The notes under the pieces are model-generated. The model was not told where the DNA came from, ran no database searches, and saw nothing but the letters and a program-made list of their open reading frames with translations. From the NCBI RefSeq assembly GCF_001650875.1, contig NZ_LXYI01000029.1, forward strand, positions 25,356-89,355: a stretch of 64,000 nucleotides of DNA. The letters run 5' to 3'. Position numbers and translations under genes: made by a program. Source of the DNA: Sulfitobacter sp. EhC04 (lineage in GTDB: Bacteria; Pseudomonadota; Alphaproteobacteria; Rhodobacterales; Rhodobacteraceae). This document shows positions 1-8,089 of the stretch, one piece after another. How positions within the stretch are numbered: position 1 is the stretch's first letter; each line of letters begins with the position of its first letter.

Positions 1-188
1 ACCGCGTGGCCTTTACCTATACCGACAACCCGAACGGGGCGCAGGCGGACATTGCCGGCATCCTGTCTGCGAACCGCAGGGTGCTGGGCATGATGCCGCA
101 CCCCGAGCGGGCGGCGGACGCGGGCCATGGCGGCACCGACGGGGTGGCGCTCTTCCGCGCATTGGCCGGGGCGCTGATCACGGCCTGA
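1..188 (+). CDS. purQ: Phosphoribosylformylglycinamidine synthase subunit PurQ, C-terminal end (cut by window edge)
   Basis: Only the last ~61 codons are present; the gene starts outside the window and ends at the TGA at 186-188. The visible peptide carries the terminal PurQ segment with the GMMPHPER block, which contributes the His and Glu of the glutamine amidotransferase triad, followed by [11 protein letters not shown]. PurQ is the glutaminase subunit that supplies ammonia to PurL in de novo purine synthesis. An in-frame GTG at position 6 lies inside the conserved domain and is not a start. dctB begins 36 bp downstream. Confidence 0.9.
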   Translation, partial: RVAFTYTDNPNGAQADIAGILSANRRVLGMMPHPERAADAGHGGTDGVALFRALAGALITA

Positions 189-189
189 C

Positions 190-218
190 TTGAGTGCGCT
201 GGCCCTTGCGCGTAGATT
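190..218 (+). promoter_or_regulatory. Putative dctB promoter (possibly leaderless)
   Basis: TTGAGT (190-195) is followed after 17 bp by TAGATT (213-218). The expected transcription start, 6-7 bp after the -10 box, falls on or next to the dctB ATG at 225, so the message would have no 5' leader. There is no clear Shine-Dalgarno before that ATG. Prediction from consensus only. Confidence 0.4.
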
Positions 219-224
219 GCGCGG

Positions 225-1982
225 ATGGCGGAAGCAACTGACAATCGGCGGACATTGACGGTCTCCTGGCGGGTCCGGGTGGCCATTGGCGTGCTGATGT
301 TGCTGGCGGTTGCGGTGATTTCGGTCACCAACAGCCTGCTGACCGACCGTTTTACCGAAAGCACCCGCAGCCGCGCGGAACTGCGGATTGCGCTTTATTC
401 GGGGAACCTGCTGGCGGAGTTGCGCCAGAACGCGATTGTCCCGCAACTGCTGGCGCGTGATCCCACGCTGATCGGCGCGCTGGAATCGGCGGATTATTCG
501 CTCTCGACCCAGCGGCTGATCTCCTTTGTCGAGGAGATCGGGGCGGCGTCGCTGATGCTTTATGATCTGGACGGGCGCACGGTCGCTGCGACGGACCGCA
601 ACAAGCTGGGCGCGACCCATCGGTCGGATGCCTATTTTGTCGATGCGATCCGGTCCAATGCCACGATCTTCAGCACCATCAAGGTGGATGGCGGCGGCTA
701 CAAGTTCATGTATTCACGGCGTATTCAGGACGGCGGTGCCACGCTGGGCGTGATCGCGGTCGAGGTGGATCTGCAAAAGTTCGAACGCGCCTGGGCGGGT
801 ATTTCGGACGCGGTGATCGTGATGGACAGCGCCGGAGAGATCATTCTGGCGACCGAACCGCGCTGGCGTGGCCGGACCGAGCCTGAGGCGCTGTCGACCC
901 AGCCCGCGCGCACTGCCATCGAGCGGGCGATCAAGGTGACCGCGGACTGGACCGCGCTGCCGCCCGATGCCTATCTGCAGGGCGAGGCGGTGATGCGGCT
1001 GGAAAACAAGATTCCGTTCCGGGGCTGGCGCATGACCAGCTATACCACCTACGCCTCGGTGCGCGAAAAGGTGAACGGCGTGCTGGCGCTGGAGGTGATG
1101 GGCTTTGCCATCCTGCTGGCGCTGGCGTTCTATTTCCTCAGCCGCCGCACCGCAGGCAGGCTGGCGATCTTTCAGCGCGAGTCGGCCAAGTTGCGCGCAT
1201 TGAATGCGGCCTTGCAGCGGGAAATCGCCGAGCGCAAGAGGGTGCAGGAAACTCTGGCGGTGGCCGAACAGACGCTTGAGCAATCAAGCAAACTGGCGGC
1301 GCTGGGGGAAATGTCCGCCGCCGTGAGCCATGAATTGAACCAGCCGCTGGCGGCGATGAAGACCTATCTTGCCGGGGCGCGGCTGCTGCTGCGGCGCAAC
1401 CGGCCGGAGGAGGCGCTGTCGTCTTTCGGGCGCATCGACGATCTGATCGAGCGGATGGGCGCGATCACCCGGCAGCTGAAATCCTATGCCCGCAAGGGGC
1501 AGGAGGCATTTTCGCCGGTCGACATGGGGGCGGCGCTGGCCTCCAGCCTGTCGATGATGGAACCGCAGCTGCGCCAGCGGCAGGTCCAGATCAGCCGCAT
1601 CCTGCCCGATGCCCCGGTGATGGTGATGGGCGACCGGATGCGGATTGAACAGGTTCTGGTCAACCTCTTGCGCAATGCGCTGGACGCCACCAAGTCTGAA
1701 AGGAACCCGCAGGTGGAGATCATGCTGAGCGCGGGGGAGACGGCGACACTGACCGTGCGCGACAACGGGCCGGGGATCGAAGACCTCGACGCGCTGTTCG
1801 AACCGTTCTACACGACCAAACAGCCCGGTGACGGCGTTGGTCTGGGCCTTGCCATCTCAAGCGGGATCGTCGCCGATCTGGGCGGCAGGCTGACGGCACG
1901 GAACGGACAGGGCGGTGGCGCAGTTTTTGAAATGCAACTGCCCATTCTGGGCGACACGACAAATATGGAAGCGGCGGAGTAA
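225..1982 (+). CDS. dctB: C4-dicarboxylate sensor histidine kinase DctB
   Basis: Inner-membrane sensor kinase of 585 residues. A membrane segment at about residues 15-37 is followed by a ~250-residue periplasmic double-Cache-type sensor region, a second membrane segment at about 288-312, a coiled linker, and HisKA with SHELNQPLAAM (phospho-acceptor His369). The ATPase domain shows NLLRNALDA, DNGPGIED and GVGLGLAI. The ELNQPL H-box and the adjacent dctD identify it as DctB-like. In the known family it senses succinate, fumarate and malate and controls a dicarboxylate transporter. No transporter gene is adjacent here. Confidence 0.85.
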   Translation: MAEATDNRRTLTVSWRVRVAIGVLMLLAVAVISVTNSLLTDRFTESTRSRAELRIALYSGNLLAELRQNAIVPQLLARDPTLIGALESADYSLSTQRLISFVEEIGAASLMLYDLDGRTVAATDRNKLGATHRSDAYFVDAIRSNATIFSTIKVDGGGYKFMYSRRIQDGGATLGVIAVEVDLQKFERAWAGISDAVIVMDSAGEIILATEPRWRGRTEPEALSTQPARTAIERAIKVTADWTALPPDAYLQGEAVMRLENKIPFRGWRMTSYTTYASVREKVNGVLALEVMGFAILLALAFYFLSRRTAGRLAIFQRESAKLRALNAALQREIAERKRVQETLAVAEQTLEQSSKLAALGEMSAAVSHELNQPLAAMKTYLAGARLLLRRNRPEEALSSFGRIDDLIERMGAITRQLKSYARKGQEAFSPVDMGAALASSLSMMEPQLRQRQVQISRILPDAPVMVMGDRMRIEQVLVNLLRNALDATKSERNPQVEIMLSAGETATLTVRDNGPGIEDLDALFEPFYTTKQPGDGVGLGLAISSGIVADLGGRLTARNGQGGGAVFEMQLPILGDTTNMEAAE

Positions 1983-1987
1983 CGGCT

Positions 1988-3322
1988 ATGGCACAGGCAA
2001 TGAAGATCGCGATTGTCGATGACGAACAGGACATGCGGCAGTCCATCAGCCAGTGGCTGGCGCTGTCGGGATATGACACGGAGACTTTCGGGTCGGCCGA
2101 GGATGCGCTGAAAAAGCTGGGGCCGGATTACCCCGGTATCGTGATTTCGGACATCAAGATGCCCGGCATGGACGGCATGCAGTTCCTGAAAAAGCTGATG
2201 GGCAATGACAGCGCCTTGCCGGTGATCATGATCACCGGGCACGGTGATGTGCCGATGGCGGTGGAGGCGATGCGGGTGGGGGCCTTCGATTTCCTGGAGA
2301 AACCCTTCAACCCGGACCGGATGAACGAACTGGCCAAGAAGGCCACGCTGGCGCGGCGGCTGGTGATGGACAACCGCGCATTGCGGCGTGAACTCTCTGA
2401 CGGCGGCCAGCTGATGAAAAAGCTGATCGGCCAGAGCCCGGTGATGGAGCGTCTGCGCGAGGATATCCTCGATCTGGGGCAGGCCGATGGCCATGTGCTG
2501 ATCGACGGGGAAACCGGCACGGGCAAGACCTTGGTGGCCCATGCGCTGCATGCGGTGGGCAGCCGGGCGGGCAAGAAATTCGTGCTGGTCAGCTGCGGCG
2601 CGCTGGAGGAAGACGCGCTGAGCAAGCGTCTGTTCGGCCCGATGCTGCCCGAGGACACGCAACTGCCCGCCATCGAAGAGGCGCGCGGCGGCACCTTGGT
2701 GCTGGAGGACGTGGAGGCGTTGTCAGAAACCCTGCAGGCGCGTTTGCTGAGTGTGATCAACGAACAGGGCACGCCCGCCGAGACCCGGATCGTGGCGATC
2801 TCGAATCTGCAGGAAGCGGGGCGCACCTCGGAAGATGCGCTGCGTTCGGATCTGTTCTACCGCCTTGCGGCGCTGCGCATCACCGTGCCGCCGCTGCGCC
2901 AGCGGGGAGAGGATATCCTGACGCTGTTCACCCGGCTGTCGGATCAGTTCGCCGATGAATACGGCTGTGACGCGCCGCAGGTCAGCGCGCAGGAGGCCGC
3001 ACAGCTGTTGCAGGCCCCCTGGCCGGGCAATGTGCGCCAGTTGATCAATGTGGCCGAGCGCGCGGTGCTGCAATCGCGGCGCGGATCGGGGACCATCGCA
3101 TCGCTGCTGATGTCCGATCACGACGAGATGCAGCCGGTGATGACCACCGAAGGCAAGCCGCTGAAGGAATATGTGGAAGCCTTCGAGCGGATGCTGATCG
3201 ACAACACGATGCGCCGCCACAAAGGGTCCATTGCCAGTGTGATGGACGAGCTTTGCCTGCCCCGGCGGACCCTGAACGAGAAGATGGCCAAATACGGGCT
3301 GCAACGCTCGGATTACCTGTAG
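1988..3322 (+). CDS. dctD: DctD-type response regulator with atypical AAA+ domain
   Basis: 444 residues: a receiver domain (phospho-acceptor Asp55 in SDIKMPGMDG), an AAA+ domain from about 140, and a Fis-type helix-turn-helix at the C terminus (SIASVMDELCLPRRTLNEKM). Walker A reads GETGTGKT and the arginine-finger region LRSDLFYRL is present. Two features are unusual. The sequence runs from KRLFG directly to PMLPEDTQLPAIEEARGG, so the GAFTGA sigma-54 contact loop is missing, and Walker B reads LVLEDV, with the acidic pair as ED rather than DE. GGAG sits 8 bp before the ATG, and dctB ends 5 bp upstream. Partner of DctB; probably not a sigma-54 activator. Confidence 0.85.
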   Translation: MAQAMKIAIVDDEQDMRQSISQWLALSGYDTETFGSAEDALKKLGPDYPGIVISDIKMPGMDGMQFLKKLMGNDSALPVIMITGHGDVPMAVEAMRVGAFDFLEKPFNPDRMNELAKKATLARRLVMDNRALRRELSDGGQLMKKLIGQSPVMERLREDILDLGQADGHVLIDGETGTGKTLVAHALHAVGSRAGKKFVLVSCGALEEDALSKRLFGPMLPEDTQLPAIEEARGGTLVLEDVEALSETLQARLLSVINEQGTPAETRIVAISNLQEAGRTSEDALRSDLFYRLAALRITVPPLRQRGEDILTLFTRLSDQFADEYGCDAPQVSAQEAAQLLQAPWPGNVRQLINVAERAVLQSRRGSGTIASLLMSDHDEMQPVMTTEGKPLKEYVEAFERMLIDNTMRRHKGSIASVMDELCLPRRTLNEKMAKYGLQRSDYL

Positions 3323-3740
3323 AGCATCGGATATGCGGGATCAGCAGATTAGAGGCCGGACGCCTTGAACCCGTTGATGCTGGCGCGGTGGCGGAGGTCA
3401 TGCGCGCCGTCACAGTTGCTGTTTTTCGCGATAGCGCTCTGCAATTCTCTGCCCGATGCGGTCTCATGACCCTCCCGTGGAGACATGTCAAAAATGACAT
3501 GTCTTCACGGGAGGGTGTGAACTGCCCGGGCGAATGAGCGGGTGCATGCAGGTCGCAGGAAAACGGCCAGAGCGGCAGCATTGTGACCCAGTCCCGTGTT
3601 TTGGCAAGAGATCGGCATGTATGCTGAATGCCGGAGGGCTTTGGCCATCGCGTCATAGCCTGACCCAGTTTGAATACCGGATCTTTGCCAGATTGCAGCC
3701 ACGGGCGGGAACCGGCGGATTACCTTTGATCCAAACGCAC
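3323..3740. other. Gene-free stretch after dctD
   Basis: About 420 bp with no convincing gene. It holds the long GACATGTC hairpin at 3470-3515. A 65-codon minus-strand reading frame at 3505-3702 has no ribosome-binding site and no recognisable domain, and is treated as chance. The AT content is slightly higher than in the flanking genes, and the stretch may hold decayed sequence. Confidence 0.5.
3470..3515. repeat. Long inverted repeat with GACATGTC core (copy 1)
   Basis: Two 21-bp arms (3470-3490 and 3495-3515) are complementary with a single mismatch and flank an AAAA loop. The inner part of each arm is AGACATGTCA/TGACATGTCT and the outer part CCCTCCCGTG/CACGGGAGGG. Transcribed from either strand it would form a very stable hairpin. 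A related pair lies at 8942-8983. Function unknown; it is not followed by a U tract. Confidence 0.8.
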
Positions 3741-3810
3741 CAGGCCGCCCCCTGGGCGGCCTGGCGGAAATTCTTTCAAAAGAATTTGCCCGGAATTTTC
3801 GAAAATTCCG
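3741..3810. terminator. Triple hairpin between convergent dctD and lipoprotein gene
   Basis: Three consecutive perfect stems: CAGGCCGCC/GGCGGCCTG (3741-3763), AAATTCTTT/AAAGAATTT (3768-3787) and CGGAATTTTC/GAAAATTCCG (3791-3810). The last stem ends 10 bp from the stop of the minus-strand lipoprotein gene, so it probably works as a bidirectional terminator. Confidence 0.6.
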
Positions 3811-3819
3811 GCCCCCCGA

Positions 3820-4110
3820 TCAGCCCCGGCGGTTTTCCACGATGGACTGTGCCTGGCCTTCGTCATTGGTAAAGCAGGTCCAGTAGGGGGCGTTGGGCAC
3901 GTTCACGATATATTGGTTTATCTCGACAATCGGGATCGTCGTATTGATTGCGGCACCGGTCACGCCGGTTTCATTCTCCACCGCCGAAATGCAGCTTTTG
4001 GTGGCGCGCAATTGCGCCCGCGCCACCGGGTCATTGGCCACGGCAACCTCGTCACAGGCGGCAAGCGCCAGCAGGGACAGGAAAAGGGCAGGGCGCAGAA
4101 GTCTTGGCAT
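3820..4110 (-). CDS. Small secreted lipoprotein, unknown function
   Basis: 96 residues starting MPRLLRPALFLSLLALAAC, a lipoprotein signal peptide with lipid-attachment Cys19. The mature part has two more cysteines (in KSCISAVEN and WTCFTND), which could form a disulfide, and no recognised domain. The ATG at 4110 was chosen because it begins the signal peptide and has AGGA 6-9 bp upstream; a longer reading frame extends to 4173 without support. It is transcribed away from rne and ends beside the terminator hairpins. Role unknown. Confidence 0.7.
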   Translation of the reverse strand: MPRLLRPALFLSLLALAACDEVAVANDPVARAQLRATKSCISAVENETGVTGAAINTTIPIVEINQYIVNVPNAPYWTCFTNDEGQAQSIVENRRG

Positions 4111-4669
4111 GGCAGGTCCTTTGGTATCAAGGCGGCCAGCGGGGGGCCGCAAAATGCATATTGGCGCGTGCACCGTGCAGCCGGTTTGCGCGCAGGGACT
4201 GTCCCCAAGCGGGTGCTTGTTGTCAAGCTTTGCCCCGTTTTGAACCGCATTCGATGTGAACCGGAACGATTGCCCATTGTCATTTGTCCCCCAAACCTCT
4301 TAACTGGTAACAGGGGGGATTGCGGCTTCAATGCAGCAATCCGACACCCCGCAAACAGTTTCGCTGTTGACGCGCGCCCCACCGGGACCGCCTGAACAGA
4401 CCGATTGGGCCGGAAACGGCCAAAGAACCGCTGACGGTCCGGGCAATGCCCCCTGAAAAACCGCAGTACAATAATGGGTATGGCCGCCTTCGGGGGGATA
4501 CATATCGGAGAAGAAACGCGATGACGCGCGCGAGTGCCAAGAGCAGACGATCAGAGGCCGGTATCGGCCCCGTTTTTGCGCCGTCCCCCATCGCCCTGAC
4601 AAGTCTCATCACGCAGCCTTTGGCCCCCCCTGGGAGGACAGTGGCGCGCGTGCTGTGCAAAGTGGATTT
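4111..4669. other. Divergent regulatory region and probable long rne 5' leader
   Basis: 560 bp without a credible gene between the lipoprotein gene and rne. A possible rne -10 box, TACAAT, lies at 4467-4472 without a good -35 partner; if used it would give a leader of about 190 nt. In E. coli a long rne leader mediates autoregulation, so a long leader here would not be surprising. Small plus-strand frames in this region have no homology that I recognise. Confidence 0.4.
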
Positions 4670-7621
4670 ATGCCTAAGAAAATGCTTATCGATGCCACCC
4701 ACGCGGAAGAAACCCGTGTTGTGGTCGTGGACGGAAACAAGGTTGAAGAGTTCGATTTCGAATCCGAAAACAAACGCCAGCTTGCTGGCAACATCTATCT
4801 CGCCAAGGTAACACGGGTCGAACCGTCGCTTCAGGCGGCGTTCATCGACTATGGCGGCAACCGTCACGGTTTCCTCGCCTTTTCCGAGATTCATCCGGAT
4901 TACTACCAGATCCCAGTTGCCGACCGTCAGGCGCTGCTGGAAGAGGAACGCGCCTATGCCGAGGCCCAGGCGGCCCGCGAGGAAGAGGAAGACAAGCCCA
5001 AGCGGTCGTCTTCGCGCTCGCGGTCGCGCAGCCGGTCGAGTTCCAAGGCAGCGGATGTCACAACCCAGGATGCCACCACATCCGGCGATATCAACGGGAT
5101 GGAAACGGTCGATCTGACCGAGGACGACGAGGTCGAGGTCAGCGATGACGAGGCTTCCTCTCCGATGGAGCGGGTCAGCGAGACACCTGTTGAAACACCT
5201 GCCGTTGACGAGGACGACCAGGACGACGACGGCAACAGCGACACCTCCGACGATGATGGCGATGACAACAGCGGCGATGCCTCGGACAAGGACGACAGTA
5301 TCGAATCCGTCGCCGACGAGGACGACAGTGAAGACATCCGCCCGGCGCGCAAGCCCCGGCCCAAGCGCTACAAGATCCAGGAAGTCATCAAGGTGCGTCA
5401 GATCCTGCTGGTGCAGGTCGTCAAGGAAGAGCGTGGCAACAAGGGTGCGGCGCTGACCACCTATCTGTCGCTGGCGGGCCGCTATTGCGTGCTGATGCCC
5501 AACACCGCCCGTGGCGGCGGCATTTCGCGCAAGATCACCAATGCGGCGGACCGCAAGAAGCTGAAAGAGATCGCAAACGAGATCAAGGTGCCGCAGGGCG
5601 CCGGGCTGATCGTGCGCACCGCCGGTGCCAAGCGCACAAAGGCCGAGATCAAGCGCGATTACGAATACCTGCAACGCCTGTGGGAACAGATCCGCGAGCT
5701 GACGCTGAAAAGCATGGCACCCGCCAAGATCTATGAGGAAGGCGACCTGATCAAACGGTCGATCCGCGACCTTTACAACCGCGACATCGACGAGATCCAT
5801 GTGGAGGGCGAGCGCGGCTATCGCATCGCCAAGGACTTCATGAAGATGATCATGCCGTCCCACGCCAAGAACGTGAAACGCTATGAAGAACGGCTGCCGC
5901 TGTTTGCGCGCTATCAGGTGGAAACCTACCTCAGCGGCATGTTCAACCCGACGGTGCAGCTGCCTTCGGGGGGCTATATCGTGATCGGCGTGACCGAGGC
6001 GCTGGTGGCCATCGACGTGAACTCCGGCCGTGCCACCAAGGAAGGCTCGATCGAGCAGACTGCGCTCAAGACCAACCTGGAGGCCGCCGACGAGGTGGCG
6101 CGCCAGTTGCGTCTGCGTGACCTTGCCGGGCTGATTGTCATCGACTTTATCGACATGGACGAGCGCAAGAACAACGCCTCCGTCGAGAAGCGGATGAAAG
6201 ACAAGCTCAAGACAGACCGCGCGCGCATCCAGATTGGCCGCATTTCGGGCTTTGGCCTGATGGAGATGTCGCGCCAGCGTCTGCGCCCCGGCATGATCGA
6301 GGCGACGACACAGCCCTGTCAGGCCTGCCATGGCACCGGCCTGATCCGCAGTGACGACAACCTCGCCTTGTCGATCATCCGCCAGATCGAGGAAGAAGGC
6401 ACCCGCCGCCGGTCCCGCGAGGTGCTGATCAAGGCACCGGTGGCGATCGCGAACTTTCTGATGAACCAGAAGCGCGAACATGTGGCGCAATGCGAGGCGC
6501 GTTATGGCATGTCCGTGCGCATCGAGGGGGATCCGCATCTGATCAGCCCCGAATTCAGCATGGAAAAGTTCAAGACCGCGACCCGCGTCGTGCCGCCGAC
6601 CAACCATGTGGTGTCGGTTGACACTTCGCTGATGGACAAGATCGACGAGGATGATGCCGCCGCGGCGGAAGAGGCCGACCGCGCCGAAGAAGACGCCGGT
6701 GAGGCGGCTGAGGAGCGGGATGGCCAAAGCCAGGCCAGCGGGTCGTCCTCCAACGGGTCGTCCTCCAACGGGTCGTCATCCAGCGGGTCCTCCTCTGAGG
6801 GTGAGGGCAAGCCCAAGCGGCGCCGCAGGCGTCGGCGGAGCCGGTCCAAGAGCAAATCGAACGGTGATTATCAGGGCGGCGATCAATCCTCCGACAACGC
6901 GGAGTCGGGTGACGACGATCAGAAGTCTGATGACGATGCCGGCAAGGTAGCGGCGAAGTCCGCATCCAATGAGGCTGCCGAAACCGCCGGGGAACCTGCG
7001 GCCGAGGAGGCAAAGGCAAAAGACGATCCGGCTGCGGCGGAGACCAAGAAAAAGCCGTCGACCCGGAGCCGGTCGCGCAGCACATCTGCCAAGGCGAAAG
7101 CCGAGGCTGCGGCGGACGCGGATGCCACGTCATCGGCACCTGCTGAAGCGGCAGAAGCTGCGGATGCCGAGGCTGCGCCCAAGCCCAAGTCGAAGCCGAA
7201 ATCGACCCGGTCCCGCAGCACGTCCAAGGCCAAGTCAGCGCCAGCGGCGGAAGAAACCGCCACGGATGCGCCTGCCACGGATGCGCCTGCCAAGGAAACG
7301 ACGGCCAAGGCTACGGCGGCCAAGCCGAAAACGACCCGCAGCCGGGCCAAACCAAAGCCCAAGGCTGATCCAAAGGCGGAGGCGCCGGCAGCATCTGCCG
7401 AAGGTGCCGCCAAGGTCGAGGACACCGCGCCGGACCCTGTGGTCGCGGAACAGGCAGAGGACAAGCCAAGCGCCGCCCCGGCGAAACAGGCGGCGGCACC
7501 CAGCGTGACGGCAACGCCCGAGCCGGAGGCGGCCAAGCCCGAGCCCGCGCCAGAGGCGGCACCGGAAGAGGTTGCCGAGAAAAAGCCGAAGAAACGCGGC
7601 TGGTGGTCCCTGGGCGGCTGA
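4670..7621 (+). CDS. rne: Ribonuclease E
   Basis: 983-residue endoribonuclease, the scaffold of the RNA degradosome. It starts MPKKMLIDATHAEETRVVVV, the standard alphaproteobacterial N terminus; the GTG at 4655 is less likely. The S1 domain is split by an acidic, Ser/Arg-rich insertion of roughly residues 95-230. Catalytic aspartates appear as Asp449 (AIDVNSGR) and Asp492/Asp495 (IDFIDM); the zinc-link cysteines are Cys550 and Cys553 (CQACHGTG). The C-terminal third is disordered, alternating Ala/Glu-rich and Arg/Lys-rich blocks, and ends KKRGWWSLGG. A GWW-type tail binds PNPase in Caulobacter RNase E. Confidence 0.97.
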   Translation: MPKKMLIDATHAEETRVVVVDGNKVEEFDFESENKRQLAGNIYLAKVTRVEPSLQAAFIDYGGNRHGFLAFSEIHPDYYQIPVADRQALLEEERAYAEAQAAREEEEDKPKRSSSRSRSRSRSSSKAADVTTQDATTSGDINGMETVDLTEDDEVEVSDDEASSPMERVSETPVETPAVDEDDQDDDGNSDTSDDDGDDNSGDASDKDDSIESVADEDDSEDIRPARKPRPKRYKIQEVIKVRQILLVQVVKEERGNKGAALTTYLSLAGRYCVLMPNTARGGGISRKITNAADRKKLKEIANEIKVPQGAGLIVRTAGAKRTKAEIKRDYEYLQRLWEQIRELTLKSMAPAKIYEEGDLIKRSIRDLYNRDIDEIHVEGERGYRIAKDFMKMIMPSHAKNVKRYEERLPLFARYQVETYLSGMFNPTVQLPSGGYIVIGVTEALVAIDVNSGRATKEGSIEQTALKTNLEAADEVARQLRLRDLAGLIVIDFIDMDERKNNASVEKRMKDKLKTDRARIQIGRISGFGLMEMSRQRLRPGMIEATTQPCQACHGTGLIRSDDNLALSIIRQIEEEGTRRRSREVLIKAPVAIANFLMNQKREHVAQCEARYGMSVRIEGDPHLISPEFSMEKFKTATRVVPPTNHVVSVDTSLMDKIDEDDAAAAEEADRAEEDAGEAAEERDGQSQASGSSSNGSSSNGSSSSGSSSEGEGKPKRRRRRRRSRSKSKSNGDYQGGDQSSDNAESGDDDQKSDDDAGKVAAKSASNEAAETAGEPAAEEAKAKDDPAAAETKKKPSTRSRSRSTSAKAKAEAAADADATSSAPAEAAEAADAEAAPKPKSKPKSTRSRSTSKAKSAPAAEETATDAPATDAPAKETTAKATAAKPKTTRSRAKPKPKADPKAEAPAASAEGAAKVEDTAPDPVVAEQAEDKPSAAPAKQAAAPSVTATPEPEAAKPEPAPEAAPEEVAEKKPKKRGWWSLGG

Positions 7622-7637
7622 GGTCGCGACTGACCCT

Positions 7638-7658
7638 GATGAACGTCCACAGGCCCTA
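7638..7658 (+). repeat. Solo end of the TAGGGCCTGTGG element
   Basis: The 21 bp ending in CCACAGGCCCTA match the terminal inverted repeat of the 269-bp element at 34633-34901. No partner end is nearby, and the copy abuts the palindromic repeat that begins at 7659. Confidence 0.7.
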
Positions 7659-7751
7659 CAGCGTCCCGCCTTTAACCTGATACACTCCGTATCGCCGATG
7701 TAGCGCGAAGCGCGGCAGGGTATCGGCGATTCAAGTTTAAGGCGGGGCGCT
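7659..7751 (+). repeat. Palindromic ~99-bp repeat, copy 1 (93 bp)
   Basis: It begins CAGCGTCCCGCCTTTAA and ends TTTAAGGCGGGGCGCT, which are near-perfect inverted repeats. The interior is close to identical to the copy at 58668-58766 except for a missing CCCGAG. It lies immediately after another repeat end and supplies the rne terminator. Confidence 0.85.
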
Positions 7752-7768
7752 TTAGCGCCCCGCCTTTT
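7739..7768 (+). terminator. rne / tusA bidirectional terminator
   Basis: AAGGCGGGGCGC and GCGCCCCGCCTT form a 12-bp stem around TTTA, followed by TTTT on the plus strand. The left arm is the right end of the palindromic repeat. It lies between the convergent rne and tusA-like genes. Confidence 0.75.
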
Positions 7769-7769
7769 G

Positions 7770-7997
7770 CTATCCGCCCTTGCGCACGAGATAGACCTGG
7801 GCTGCGCCCTCTTCCTGTGTTTCCACCAGGGTGTGACCCGCCTCGGCGCAGAAATGCGGCACATCCACGATGGCGGCGGGATCATCCGCGCGCATCGCGA
7901 TGCAATCGCCCGGTGACAATGCAGCCAGACGTTTGCGCAGTTTCAGCACGGGCAGGGGGCAGAGCAGCCCGATGGCGTCGAGGTCTTGTGTGATCAT
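7770..7997 (-). CDS. TusA/SirA-family sulfur carrier protein
   Basis: 75-residue protein of the TusA (SirA/YedF) fold, with the diagnostic LLCPLPVLKLRKRL segment. The cysteine of the CPxP motif carries persulfide sulfur in characterised members. TusA delivers sulfur for 2-thiouridine in tRNA, and paralogues serve other sulfur-transfer routes. The sequence cannot separate true TusA from YedF-like paralogues. The divergent neighbour is a CcdA-type thiol-redox membrane protein, which fits a sulfur or redox role. Confidence 0.85.
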   Translation of the reverse strand: MITQDLDAIGLLCPLPVLKLRKRLAALSPGDCIAMRADDPAAIVDVPHFCAEAGHTLVETQEEGAAQVYLVRKGG

Positions 7998-8089
7998 GTT
8001 GCCGGGATAGGACAGATGTTACACCCCGTCCACAGGCTTGTGACCAGCTTGGGCGTGACGCGGCTGCGCAACGGGTTTATGGGTTGCGG

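Noticed and set aside
3505..3702. 65-codon minus-strand frame after dctD
   Set aside because: No ribosome-binding site, overlaps the long hairpin, and no domain is recognisable.
4328..6727. 799-codon open frame on the minus strand
   Set aside because: It lies antisense to the well-supported rne gene, has no ribosome-binding site or recognisable domain, and is a by-product of high third-position G+C.
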